64,000 nucleotides of DNA from DATAZK01 sp963731205 (lineage in GTDB: Bacteria > Actinomycetota > Actinomycetes > Frankiales > Frankiaceae), in contig CAVSUJ010000001.1 of NCBI GenBank assembly GCA_963731205.1, forward strand, positions 1,116,001 through 1,180,000. Reading direction: 5' to 3'. The notes beneath the pieces were generated by a model, which ran no database searches, was not told the DNA's origin, and worked only from the letters and a program-made list of their open reading frames with translations. Made by a program: the position numbers and the translations under genes. This document shows, one piece after another, positions 44,424-53,023 of the stretch. Within the stretch, counting starts at the first letter, position 1. Each line of letters begins with the position of its first letter.

Positions 44424-45980
44424 ATGAGTAACACCGTGACCACCACAGACTTGCGCGAACAGGTCTCCGCTCGCGCCGACGCTCCTCGTGACCGTCGCTG
44501 GCTCGCGCTCGCCGTCATCGGCGTCGCCCAGCTGATGATCATCCTCGACGCGTCGATCGTGAACATCGCCCTCCCCCATGCCCAGGCCGCACTGCACATC
44601 AGTGACGCGTCCCGGCAGTGGGCCCTCACCGCTTACACCCTCACGTTCGGCGGCCTGCTGCTGCTCGGCGGCCGTGTCGCCGACTTCGTCGGCCGCAAGC
44701 GCACCTTCCTTGTCGGGCTGTTCGGTTTCGCCGCCGCCTCAGCCCTCGGTGGTGCCGCGCAGAACGCCGCCTGGCTTTTCGGCGCCCGTGCCCTGCAAGG
44801 GGTCTTCGCCGCCGTCCTCGCCCCGGCCGTGCTCTCGCTGATCACCACGACGTTCACCGAGCCGAAGGAGCGGGCCAAGGCGTTCGGCGTCTACGGCGCC
44901 ATCTCCGGTGCCGGAGGGGCCATCGGACTCATCGCCGGCGGCGCGCTCACCGAGTACCTCAGCTGGCGCTGGACGTTGCTGGTCAACACCCCGATCGCCA
45001 TCGCCGTGGCCATCGCGTCGCTCCCGCTGCTGAAGGAGAGCCGGGTCGAGGGCGACCGGCAGTACGACGTGCCTGGTGCCCTGCTGGCCACCCTGGGTCT
45101 CGCCTCGCTGGTCTACGGCTTCACCGAGGCGTCACTGCATTCCTGGACCGCGGCCTTCACCCTGACGCTGATCGCCGCCGGAGTGGTGCTGCTCGCTGCC
45201 TTCGTGGCCTGGGAGTCCAACCGCCGCAACCACAACCCGCTGCTGCCGATGCGCGTCGTGCTGGACCGCAACCGCGGGGGCTCCTACCTCGCCTTCCTGC
45301 TGGCGACGCTCGTCATGTTCACGGTCTTCCTGTTCCTGACGTACTACTTCCAGCAGGTGCTCGGCTACTCGGCGCTGAAGGCCGGCGTGGCGTTCCTGCC
45401 CTTCCCGGTGGGCGTCATCGTCTCCTCGGCGATCGCGTCACGGACGATGCCGATCTTCGGACCGCGCGTCCTGGCAACGGCCGGTTTCGTACTGGGCGCG
45501 CTCGGCGTGCTGTGGCTGACGCAGCTGTCGGCGGACTCGTCCTACCTCACCCACATCGTGCCCTCCGAGCTGCTGATCAGCCTGGGCATGGGACAGGTCT
45601 TCGTGCCGCTGTCCTCCACCGCACTGCTCGGGGTCCCCAACCACGACGCCGGTGTGGCCAGCGCGCTGGTCAACACCATGCAGCAGGTCGGCGGGTCGCT
45701 GGGAATCGCGTTCCTGAACACGATCGCCACGAGCGCGACAGCGCACTACGCGCTCAGCCACGGAGGGCCGTCGAAGGCCGCGGTGACCCACGGATTCACC
45801 ACGGCATTCGCGGTCGGGGTGGGTGTGCTGGTGCTCGCCGCGCTCATCGTGCTCTTCCTGATCCAGTCCAACCGCAAGCCGGCTGATCCGCAACCTACGG
45901 ACGACTACGGCTACCCCGACGCGGCGGGCCGGTCTCTCCCCCAGACCGACAGCGCCGTGCCGGTGCCCACGGCGGGCTGA
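44424..45980 (+). CDS. DHA2-family (EmrB/QacA-type) drug:H+ antiporter
   Basis: The 518-residue membrane protein has about 14 hydrophobic segments, as in the DHA2 family. Signature stretches are LDASIVNIALPHAQ in the first helix, GGRVADFVGRKR as the loop 2-3 motif and the antiporter motif C in the fifth helix (GAISGAGGAIGLIAGG). The ATG at 44424 has GGAG seven bases upstream. A GTG at 44271 would add 51 non-conserved residues and is unlikely. A divergent TetR gene and an operator point to inducible export. A hairpin terminator follows. Confidence 0.9.
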   Translation: MSNTVTTTDLREQVSARADAPRDRRWLALAVIGVAQLMIILDASIVNIALPHAQAALHISDASRQWALTAYTLTFGGLLLLGGRVADFVGRKRTFLVGLFGFAAASALGGAAQNAAWLFGARALQGVFAAVLAPAVLSLITTTFTEPKERAKAFGVYGAISGAGGAIGLIAGGALTEYLSWRWTLLVNTPIAIAVAIASLPLLKESRVEGDRQYDVPGALLATLGLASLVYGFTEASLHSWTAAFTLTLIAAGVVLLAAFVAWESNRRNHNPLLPMRVVLDRNRGGSYLAFLLATLVMFTVFLFLTYYFQQVLGYSALKAGVAFLPFPVGVIVSSAIASRTMPIFGPRVLATAGFVLGALGVLWLTQLSADSSYLTHIVPSELLISLGMGQVFVPLSSTALLGVPNHDAGVASALVNTMQQVGGSLGIAFLNTIATSATAHYALSHGGPSKAAVTHGFTTAFAVGVGVLVLAALIVLFLIQSNRKPADPQPTDDYGYPDAAGRSLPQTDSAVPVPTAG

Positions 45981-46004
45981 CCGCACAGCCAGCCCGCCGG
46001 CAGT

Positions 46005-46046
46005 AAGGAACCGGTCGCTCTCCCCCGGAGGAGCGGCCGGTTCCTT
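46005..46046. terminator. terminator hairpin after the MFS gene
   Basis: AAGGAACCGG (46005-46014) pairs perfectly with CCGGTTCCTT (46037-46046), and after a mismatch an inner 5-bp stem CGCTC/GAGCG continues. It starts 24 bases after the MFS stop. The 3' flank GCGTTC is only weakly T-rich. It probably separates the MFS transcript from the thiolase operon. Confidence 0.75.
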
Positions 46047-46067
46047 GCGTTCAGGAATACTGAGCCG

Positions 46068-47237
46068 ATGAGCACACCGGCCGGGAGGCGAGCGGCCATC
46101 GCCGGGCTGGGCATCACCGAGGTGGGCAAGGTCTACGGGCGCAGCGCCGCGCAGTTCGCTGCTGACGCCGTCCGGCTGGCCGCCGCCGACGCCGGGCTGG
46201 CGGTCTCGGACATCGACGGCTTGCTGGTCTCCTCCGGCGTCACGCGCGGCGTCTCCATCGGACTCCAGCAATCGCTCGGCCTGACGGATCTGGCGCTGCT
46301 GTCGGAGTTGCAGGCCTACGGCGCGACAGCCGGGGCGATGGTGACGACGGCGTGCATGGCCGTGCAATCGGGCATGGCGGAGGTCGTCGCGTGCGTCTTC
46401 GGCGATGCCCCGCTCACCGAGGGAAGGCGTACCGGAGCGGCCTACGGCGCGCGCAGTGCTCCTGCGGGCTGGCGCGGCATGATGTCGGCCGCCGGGATCC
46501 AGGGCGCCAATTCGATGTACGCCCTCGCCGCCCGGCGCCACATGCTCACCTACGGCACGACGAGCGAGCAGTTCGCCCACATCGCCGTCGCGCAACGCGA
46601 ATGGGCCATGGCCAACCCGATCGCCCAGATGCGCACGCCGATGACGATCGCCGACCACCAGTCCTCGCGCTGGGTCGCCGATCCGTTCCACCTCTTCGAC
46701 TGCTGCCTCGTCTCCAACGGCGGGGTCGCGGTCATCGTGACGAGCGCCGAGCGCGCGCAATCGCTGCGCCAGCCGCCGGTCCACGTGCTGGGCTGGGGGC
46801 AGTGCCACCCCGGCCATTCGCTTCGCCGCTCGGAAGACTTCGGCCTGGTGACGGGAGCGAAAAGTTCAAGCGCAACAGCCTTTTCGATGGCCGGGCTGAA
46901 CGTGCGCGACGTCGACGTCTTCGAGCTCTACGACTGCTACACCTACACCGTGCTGGTATCGCTGGAGGACTACGGGCTCTGCGCCAAGGGCGAAGGTGGG
47001 CCGTTCGCGGCGAGCGGCGTCCTCGGACCCAAGGGCAGCGTCAAGGTGAACACCGGCGGCGGCCAGCTCTCGGGCTACTACCTGTGGGGCATGACGCCGA
47101 TGTCGGAGGGCATCATCCAGGCGCGCGGACAGGGCGGCGAGCGCCAGGTCGATCGCCGCGATGTCGTGCTCGTCTCGGGTAACGGCGGCGTACTCGACCA
47201 CCACTCGACGACACTCCTGTCACCCCACGCACCGTGA
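46068..47237 (+). CDS. thiolase-like lipid-transfer protein (SCP-x/Ltp2 type)
   Basis: The 389-residue protein has the fold of non-decarboxylating thiolases: GLGITEVGKVYGRS at the start, VTTACMAVQSGMAEVV with the candidate catalytic Cys, FELYDCYTYTVLVSLEDYG and VNTGGGQLSG near the end. Members pairing with a DUF35 protein include Ltp2-type retro-aldolases of steroid side-chain breakdown. The next gene is a DUF35 protein and the third an alpha/beta hydrolase. The specific substrate is unknown. Confidence 0.87.
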   Translation: MSTPAGRRAAIAGLGITEVGKVYGRSAAQFAADAVRLAAADAGLAVSDIDGLLVSSGVTRGVSIGLQQSLGLTDLALLSELQAYGATAGAMVTTACMAVQSGMAEVVACVFGDAPLTEGRRTGAAYGARSAPAGWRGMMSAAGIQGANSMYALAARRHMLTYGTTSEQFAHIAVAQREWAMANPIAQMRTPMTIADHQSSRWVADPFHLFDCCLVSNGGVAVIVTSAERAQSLRQPPVHVLGWGQCHPGHSLRRSEDFGLVTGAKSSSATAFSMAGLNVRDVDVFELYDCYTYTVLVSLEDYGLCAKGEGGPFAASGVLGPKGSVKVNTGGGQLSGYYLWGMTPMSEGIIQARGQGGERQVDRRDVVLVSGNGGVLDHHSTTLLSPHAP

Positions 47238-47247
47238 CCCACCGAAC

Positions 47248-47277
47248 CGTCACCTGCCAAATCGTCACCTGCCAAAT
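47248..47277. repeat. short tandem repeat in the thiolase-DUF35 gap
   Basis: The 15-base unit CGTCACCTGCCAAAT occurs twice in tandem, with a partial third copy (CGTCA) following. It lies 25 bases before the next start codon, just upstream of its ribosome binding site. It could be neutral slippage or a binding site. Confidence 0.8.
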
Positions 47278-47301
47278 CGTCAACAGTTGCAAGGAGATCG
47301 C

Positions 47302-47706
47302 GTGCCCGTAGAAGCTCTGGGAAACTTCGTCCGCAGCGAAGAGACCGCCGAATTCCTCGACGCGTCGGCTCGCGGCGAGTTCCTGGTGCGGCGCTGTGAC
47401 CTCGGCCATTTCAGCGAGCCCGCCGCCGCCTGCTGCACCACCTGCCTCTCACCCGAGCTGGCGTGGACGGCCGCGTCCGGGAAGGCCCGGCTGATCTCCT
47501 GGGCGGTGACGCCGGGCGCCAATGGTGCGACCGGTGCGCAGGGCAACGTCCTTGCCATCGGGGAACTCGAGGAGGGCCCGTGGTGGTGGTCGTGCATTCC
47601 GGACGCCGATCCAGCGGAACTCACTGTCGGCGCTGCACTACGCGTCGCCTTCGAACGCCCTGCAAATGCTGAAGAATCGCTACCCGTCTTCCGGCTCGCC
47701 CGATGA
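47302..47706 (+). CDS. DUF35 OB-fold/zinc-ribbon protein
   Basis: The 134-residue protein has an N-terminal helix, a rubredoxin-like zinc site with one CxxC pair (FLVRRCDLGHFSEPAAACCTTC, pattern C-x2-C with an upstream C and H), and a C-terminal OB fold. DUF35 proteins are obligate partners of SCP-x thiolases, binding acyl-CoA. The GTG at 47302 has AAGGAG six bases upstream. The next gene's ATG overlaps its stop (ATGA), so the three genes form an operon. Confidence 0.9.
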   Translation: MPVEALGNFVRSEETAEFLDASARGEFLVRRCDLGHFSEPAAACCTTCLSPELAWTAASGKARLISWAVTPGANGATGAQGNVLAIGELEEGPWWWSCIPDADPAELTVGAALRVAFERPANAEESLPVFRLAR

Positions 47707-48584
47707 CCGCCGATCTTTCTGACATCTCGGAAGCCGCACCGACGCCGGGATGGTTCGTACGCGCGATCGCGCAACGCCCCGAGATCCGCAGCGCCGAAGT
47801 GGAGGGCGCGCGTATCAACTACCGGGTCTGGGGAGAGGTGGGACGCCCTGGGCTGGTGCTCGTGCACGGCGGCTCAGCCCACTCCGGCTGGTGGGATCAC
47901 GTCGCCCCGCAGCTCACGTCGCACCGGGTGGTCGCGCTCGATCTCAGCGGCCACGGCGACAGCGACCGGCGCCCCCAGTACGACCTCGCGACGTGGGCCC
48001 GCGAGGTGCTCGCCGTTGCGGCCGCTGAAGGTTTGGACAAGCCGGTGGTCGTCGGCCACAGCATGGGCGGCTGGGTGTCGGCCACGCTGGGCGGCTTGTA
48101 CGGCGACCGGATCACCGCGATCGCGATCCTCGATTCGCCGCTGAACGACCAGCCGCCCGAGGAAGCCCGGATGCAGGAACGCCGCCAGCCGACCCGGGTC
48201 TACGAGAGCATCGAGCAGGCGATGCTGCGGTTCAAGACGATCCCGCCGCAGGATGTCGTGCTGCCCTACGTGCAGGCCCACATGGGCCCGCAATCACTGC
48301 GCCCCGTCGAGGGCGGCTGGACCTGGAAGTTCGACCCGCTCCTTTTCGGACGCCGGATCCTGCTCCGCGAATTGCTCGCCACGCTCGGCTGCCCGGCCGC
48401 GCTCTTTCGCTCCGAACACGGCCTCGTCACTCCCGAGATGGCGGAGGAGATGGCGCAGATCGCCAGCAACCATTTCGCGGTCGTCGACGTGCCGGCGGCG
48501 GGCCATCACCCGATGCTCGACCAGCCGCTGGCGCTCGTCACCGGCCTGCGGACGCTCTTCACGTTCTGGCCGGCGCCGCGCTGA
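47703..48584 (+). CDS. alpha/beta hydrolase
   Basis: The 293-residue protein is a typical alpha/beta hydrolase: LVLVHGGSAHSGWWD with the oxyanion motif, DLSGHGDSDR, the nucleophile elbow VVGHSMGGWVS and the late histidine in PAAGHHPMLDQP. It may act on a hydroxy-ester or acyl-CoA-derived product of the upstream thiolase/DUF35 pair, but this is inference from the operon. Its 3' end overlaps the convergent NRDE gene by 26 bp. Confidence 0.88.
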   Translation: MTADLSDISEAAPTPGWFVRAIAQRPEIRSAEVEGARINYRVWGEVGRPGLVLVHGGSAHSGWWDHVAPQLTSHRVVALDLSGHGDSDRRPQYDLATWAREVLAVAAAEGLDKPVVVGHSMGGWVSATLGGLYGDRITAIAILDSPLNDQPPEEARMQERRQPTRVYESIEQAMLRFKTIPPQDVVLPYVQAHMGPQSLRPVEGGWTWKFDPLLFGRRILLRELLATLGCPAALFRSEHGLVTPEMAEEMAQIASNHFAVVDVPAAGHHPMLDQPLALVTGLRTLFTFWPAPR

Positions 48585-49317
48585 GTTCCTGACCGGAATG
48601 CAGCGTCTGCGTCGTCCATTCCCCGTGTGCGGCGGGATCGAGCTGATGGTCCAGCCGTAGCGTGCCCGGCCGCGACGCGATGAACTGGCCGAAGACGGTC
48701 GCAAAGGTGTCGTCGTCGATCGGCTTGCGCACGAGCAACTGGACCGGGTCCTCGCTGGGCTCGGAGTTCTCGACCACGGCGAGCCAGTCGGGCCACGCCT
48801 GCCGGATCGGGGCGCCCAGCTCGCCAGTGAACGCCGTGCCCTGAGGCCCGAAGCGCGGATCGAGCCCCGAACGCAGCAGCCCACCAGGGGTGAACATGTA
48901 CGTGCCGGGCGACAGCTCCTTGTCATCGAGCCGTTCGCCGTCGAAGGACCACCAGCGCAGTCCGGAAGGCTGCGCCAGCACCAGATTGAAGGCGGCCATC
49001 CCCGTGACATCGAGGAACTGCGGCCATTGCTGACCGCGCCGTACCGCCAGCAGCGGCAGCACTCCCCGGCTGGGTGCGCCCGGCGCGGCCTCGCGGCGCT
49101 CCGGCCGGTTCAGGACGACTCCCGTCACACCGGTGCGTACGTCGCAGACGCACCAGCTCCCGCCCGCCTGACGGTCGCGCCCGCCGACGACGTCAGGCTG
49201 ATCAGGCCACCAGGCGGCCGGCAGGTCGAACGCGCGGCTGATCAGCTCATCGCGCAGCGCCAGCATCTGCACGGGGAATTCACTGTCGGCCGACCAGCGG
49301 CACACCACCGTGCACAC
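48559..49317 (-). CDS. NRDE (TANGO2-like) family protein
   Basis: The 252-residue protein begins MCTVVCRW, with the N-terminal cysteine typical of NRDE proteins, an Ntn-hydrolase-like family. NRPERREAA, GMAAFNLVLA and TPGGLLRSGLDPRF resemble the family pattern. The function is unsettled; eukaryotic TANGO2 is linked to lipid and heme handling. It overlaps the end of the convergent hydrolase gene. Confidence 0.82.
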   Translation of the reverse strand: MCTVVCRWSADSEFPVQMLALRDELISRAFDLPAAWWPDQPDVVGGRDRQAGGSWCVCDVRTGVTGVVLNRPERREAAPGAPSRGVLPLLAVRRGQQWPQFLDVTGMAAFNLVLAQPSGLRWWSFDGERLDDKELSPGTYMFTPGGLLRSGLDPRFGPQGTAFTGELGAPIRQAWPDWLAVVENSEPSEDPVQLLVRKPIDDDTFATVFGQFIASRPGTLRLDHQLDPAAHGEWTTQTLHSGQELSAAPART

Positions 49318-49356
49318 GCCGCGAACTCTACAAACCTGCCGCGGCGGGGCCGCGCG

Positions 49357-49875
49357 CTATGGCACCAGCACCACCGGCCGGCCGCACCGGCCGAGCAGGC
49401 GTCCCATTCCCGACGGCAGGAACCGGGCGATCAACCGCGGCCGGGAGCCCACGATCACGGCGTGCGCCTGCAGGGTGTCGGCGGCCTCGATGAGCGCGCG
49501 CGCCGGGCTTCCCATCCGCACCAGCAGCGAGCCTTCGATCCCGGCGGCGTCGCATTCCTCGGCGATCTCGTCACGGATCCGGATCTCGGTGACGGTCTCG
49601 GCTTCGACGACCGCAGCCAGCGCGCCCGGGGTATTGGCGAGGTAGGCGAATCCTGACGGCGACCTCCGCACGTAGACCGCGACGAGCGCCGCACCCTGCC
49701 GCCGGGCCAGGCCCGCCGCGTACGACACGGCGCGCAGCGCGCATTCCGACCCGTCGACCCCGACCACGATCGTGGGCTGCCTGGGCGACCAGCAGGGATC
49801 CAGCGGGTCGGTGGCTGTCTTCGGGAACCGGGCTCTGCCCGCTGAGGTCCCGTGGGCGATGGGTCGATCGCTCAT
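49357..49875 (-). CDS. universal stress protein, UspA family
   Basis: The 172-residue protein has a single Usp domain beginning PTIVVGVDGSECALRA near residue 34 and ending with a degenerate ATP-binding pattern VGSRPRLIARFLPSGMG. The ~33-residue N-terminal extension is low in order. Usp proteins bind ATP or signalling nucleotides and help survival under stress. The gene is divergent from the secreted repeat protein, with 216 bp between starts. Confidence 0.85.
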   Translation of the reverse strand: MSDRPIAHGTSAGRARFPKTATDPLDPCWSPRQPTIVVGVDGSECALRAVSYAAGLARRQGAALVAVYVRRSPSGFAYLANTPGALAAVVEAETVTEIRIRDEIAEECDAAGIEGSLLVRMGSPARALIEAADTLQAHAVIVGSRPRLIARFLPSGMGRLLGRCGRPVVLVP

Positions 49876-50091
49876 CCAGGCACCCTCCCAGCCCGCGCAG
49901 CGGCGCGCAGGTGAATCGGGTGACTATTGCATTTCCCGACCCCGCTGGCCACAAGTGCGAGCTAGGAGTTTCCTGTCAGCCGGCCGCCGGAAGCTCCGCA
50001 AGCCAGGACAAACGGCACTCAAGTCGGCAGTGGGACAGAGCCGATCCTGTGATGCCGGGCACCGTTCTGCCGGTTGCCCGAGGGAGCTCTC

Positions 50092-51732
50092 ATGTCCGGC
50101 CTGCGAATGACCCGCCTGCTGCTGTCTGCGCTGGCGTTCCCGGCATTGATCCTGGCCAGTGCTACCGCTTGTGAGCCGGCCCCGGCCCCGCCGCACAACG
50201 ATGCCTTCGCCGCGGCGACCGTCGTACCGGCCATCGCAGAAGGCCACCTGGCCGGCACATCCGTCGGCGCCACCTCGCAACGCGGTGAACCCGACTCCGA
50301 CTACTCCGGCACGGTCTGGTTCCGCTGGACCGCGCCGGCCTCCGGCGCTGTCACGTTCACCGTCCTCGGCGGACTGGCGATGACGACCCAGGCCTTCACC
50401 GGCTCCACGCTCACCGCGCTGCACCCGGTCGGGGATACCACCGACGGCAGCGACGAAAGCGCCCAGTTCCGAGTGACCTCGGGGGGCACGTACTACCTGC
50501 AGGTCGCCAGCCTCACCGGCGCGCCGTTCACGCTGAAGTGGGCGATGGCATCAGCGCCCCCGAACGACGCCCGGGCATCAGCTGCCGCCATCAACGGCCC
50601 CAGCGGCTCGGTCATCGCCGATGCGACGGCCGCCACCACCGAGGCGGGCGACCCCGCGATCGAGGGCTACCCAGCACCCGCGACCGTCTGGTACCGCTGG
50701 ACGGCGCCGGCCGACGGTTGGTATGAGTTCGACACCCACGGCAGCCAGGTGAGCACCGGGCTGGGGATCTACACCGACACCAGCCCCGCGCACCTGGTGG
50801 ACGACAGTGCCTCGGAGTGCAACGGCCTGTCCTTCCTCGACGTCTCGAGCGCGTCGGTGAAATTCCAGGCGACCTCCGGCGCGAGCTACCTGCTGATGAT
50901 CGGCGGCTCCAACGCTGACGACCCGAGTGCGTCCAGCCTCGGCGGCCCGCTGCAGCTGAACTGGCGCTCTGTCACCAGCGCGCCGATCGCCGCGGGGAAC
51001 GACGCCTTCGCGGCGGCCGCCCCCATCTCCGGTGCCTTCGGCATGGTCAGCGGAAACACCGAGGGGGCGACCGCCGATCCCGGCGAGCCCGCCATCGACG
51101 GACAGCCCGCCCGCAACAGCGTCTGGTTCTCCTGGACGCCCCCCACTACCGGGACCTACGTCGTGTCCTCGCTGCCCGGTCTCACCGACGGGTGCCCCGC
51201 TGCCGTCGCGGTCTACACCGGCACGTCGGCAGCGTCGCTGACAACCGTTCCCGACACCGAGGACGGCCTGCCTCCCTCGGCGATGGCCGGCACCTCGTCA
51301 TCGGGCAGCTCCTCCGGCATAGACGTCTCCGAGTTCAGCGGTGAGGTCCGGGTGCATCTCGTCGCCGGGACGACCTACCACGTCGTCGCCGATCGGCTGG
51401 GCCAGCCTGGTCCGTTCACACTGTCCTGGGACATGCCGCAGGCAGCGCCGGTGCTGCGCAGCGTGACCCGTGGCAATGCGTCGATCGGCGTGATCTGGTC
51501 GCCGCCGCCGGCCAATGCCGGCAGCCCGCGCAGCGGCTATTTCGTGATGGCAATGCCGGTGGATGAGAACCTCGACGCGGGCCAGCCGCTGATGCTCCCC
51601 GTGACATCGAGCTTCACGACCATTCACGGGCTGCGCAACGGGACCGCCTACCGGGTCTTCGTCGCGGCGATCAATGGATCGGGCGTCGGCGATCCGGCGG
51701 TTTCCGGGCCTGTGACGCCGGCCGTTCGCTAG
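50092..51732 (+). CDS. secreted three-repeat protein with a fibronectin type III domain
   Basis: The ATG at 50092 has GGGAG upstream and gives a 546-residue protein with a signal peptide (RLLLSALAFPALILASATA). Three related ~150-residue units follow: each starts near NDAFAAA or NDARASA and contains a GEP or GDP step, then VWFRWTAP, VWYRWTAP or VWFSWTPP. A fibronectin type III domain (ITS-like IGVIWSPPPANAGS, GLRNGTAYRVFVAA) closes the protein. It is probably an extracellular surface or matrix protein; no catalytic motif is seen. Confidence 0.8.
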   Translation: MSGLRMTRLLLSALAFPALILASATACEPAPAPPHNDAFAAATVVPAIAEGHLAGTSVGATSQRGEPDSDYSGTVWFRWTAPASGAVTFTVLGGLAMTTQAFTGSTLTALHPVGDTTDGSDESAQFRVTSGGTYYLQVASLTGAPFTLKWAMASAPPNDARASAAAINGPSGSVIADATAATTEAGDPAIEGYPAPATVWYRWTAPADGWYEFDTHGSQVSTGLGIYTDTSPAHLVDDSASECNGLSFLDVSSASVKFQATSGASYLLMIGGSNADDPSASSLGGPLQLNWRSVTSAPIAAGNDAFAAAAPISGAFGMVSGNTEGATADPGEPAIDGQPARNSVWFSWTPPTTGTYVVSSLPGLTDGCPAAVAVYTGTSAASLTTVPDTEDGLPPSAMAGTSSSGSSSGIDVSEFSGEVRVHLVAGTTYHVVADRLGQPGPFTLSWDMPQAAPVLRSVTRGNASIGVIWSPPPANAGSPRSGYFVMAMPVDENLDAGQPLMLPVTSSFTTIHGLRNGTAYRVFVAAINGSGVGDPAVSGPVTPAVR

Positions 51733-51745
51733 CCCACCGGCAGGA

Positions 51746-52912
51746 TCACTGGGCCGCGCAGACGGCGAGCTCGTAGATGTGCCGCAGCGCCGGGAAGTAC
51801 TTGGCGTTGGGGTTCTTCGGCGTGATCTGCGCGTTGATCGAGACCGTGACGGCCTTGCTGCCATCGGCCGACGAGGCGATGAATTGCGTGTAGCCACCGG
51901 TGTTTCCGGTATGGCCGTACATCGTCCCGCAGCTGGTGACGTACTTGAACACGCCGAGGCCGGCGTAGTTGGTGCCCGGTCCCGGCGGCTCGGACGAGCC
52001 CGGCCGGAACGTGAACTGCGCGTCGTGGGTGGCCTTGTTGAAGAGTGCACCGCTCACGTAACCGCGCACGAAGGCCAGCGCGTCACGCGGGGTGGAGACC
52101 ACCCCACCCGAAGCCCAACTCCAGCCTGCGGCGATCTGGTTGGTGACGTCCTCCAGCGGCGGGGTGATGTCGTAGCCGCGCAGCACCGGGAAGACCATCG
52201 CCGAATCGCGGGGCAGGCTGGTGCGAGTCAGGCCGAGCGGACCGAAGACGTTCGTCGCCAGGACGCTCTCGTAGCTGCGTCCCGTCACATTCTGGACCAT
52301 CAGGCCGACGAGGATGTTGTCGGAGTTGGAGTATTCGTACTCCGATCCGGACGTGAAGTTCAGCTTCGGATTGTCGACGTAGGACAGCAGAACGCGCGGC
52401 GCCGGCGCCTGCTGCAGCGATGCGAGCAACGCGTCGTGGAACTTGCCGGTGAGGCTGAAATCGGGGATGCCGCTGGTGTGCTGGAGAAGCTCGGCGAGCG
52501 TGACGTTCTTCCACTGGACGGGCATCTTCGGGACGATCTGGCCGACGGTGTCGGACAGCTTCAGCTTGCCGCGTGACACCAGCGAAAGGGCGGCCGCACC
52601 GCTGAAGGCCTTGGCGACGCTGGCCATGCGCATCTGGTCATTGGCTTGCGGCGGGCGCTTGGTGGTGAGGTTGCCGACCCCGGCGGTGACGAGGGTGGAC
52701 TGCTTTCCGCGGCCGATCTCCACGGCGATTCCGGGAGCACTCCCGGGTGTCGCGACGAAGGCGTTCATGGCCTGCTGCAACTTCGCAGCGGCTGAGGGGG
52801 CGGCGGCTGAGGCGGCCACGACCGGAGCGCTGCCCAGCAGGAGCGCGGTCGATGCCGCCACGACCGTGAGGGGACGCCGGGTCAAACGGGCAACACGCGA
52901 CAACTGGGGCAT
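51746..52912 (-). CDS. serine beta-lactamase-like hydrolase/DD-peptidase
   Basis: The 388-residue protein has a long signal peptide (VVAASTALLLGSAPVVAAS) and the serine-hydrolase motifs of class C-type enzymes: SxxK as SVAK, YxN as YSN in YEYSNSDN, and HTG as YGHTGNTGG. Such secreted enzymes include D-alanyl-D-alanine carboxypeptidases and esterases. The ATG at 52912 follows GGGAG. It faces the secreted repeat protein, stop to stop, 13 bp apart. Confidence 0.88.
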   Translation of the reverse strand: MPQLSRVARLTRRPLTVVAASTALLLGSAPVVAASAAAPSAAAKLQQAMNAFVATPGSAPGIAVEIGRGKQSTLVTAGVGNLTTKRPPQANDQMRMASVAKAFSGAAALSLVSRGKLKLSDTVGQIVPKMPVQWKNVTLAELLQHTSGIPDFSLTGKFHDALLASLQQAPAPRVLLSYVDNPKLNFTSGSEYEYSNSDNILVGLMVQNVTGRSYESVLATNVFGPLGLTRTSLPRDSAMVFPVLRGYDITPPLEDVTNQIAAGWSWASGGVVSTPRDALAFVRGYVSGALFNKATHDAQFTFRPGSSEPPGPGTNYAGLGVFKYVTSCGTMYGHTGNTGGYTQFIASSADGSKAVTVSINAQITPKNPNAKYFPALRHIYELAVCAAQ

Positions 52913-53023
52913 CGACACAACTCCCAAAGCAGCGCCGGGCCGACATGACCCAGGCGAAACACTTAGTCGACATCATGTACCGACGCCGCGGCGCCCGAGC
53001 CGAAACCCTCGGACTCGCCCTCT

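Noticed and set aside
44271..44424. GTG at 44271 as the MFS start
   Set aside because: It would add 51 non-conserved residues, and its ribosome binding site is poorly spaced; the ATG at 44424 fits the family N-terminus.
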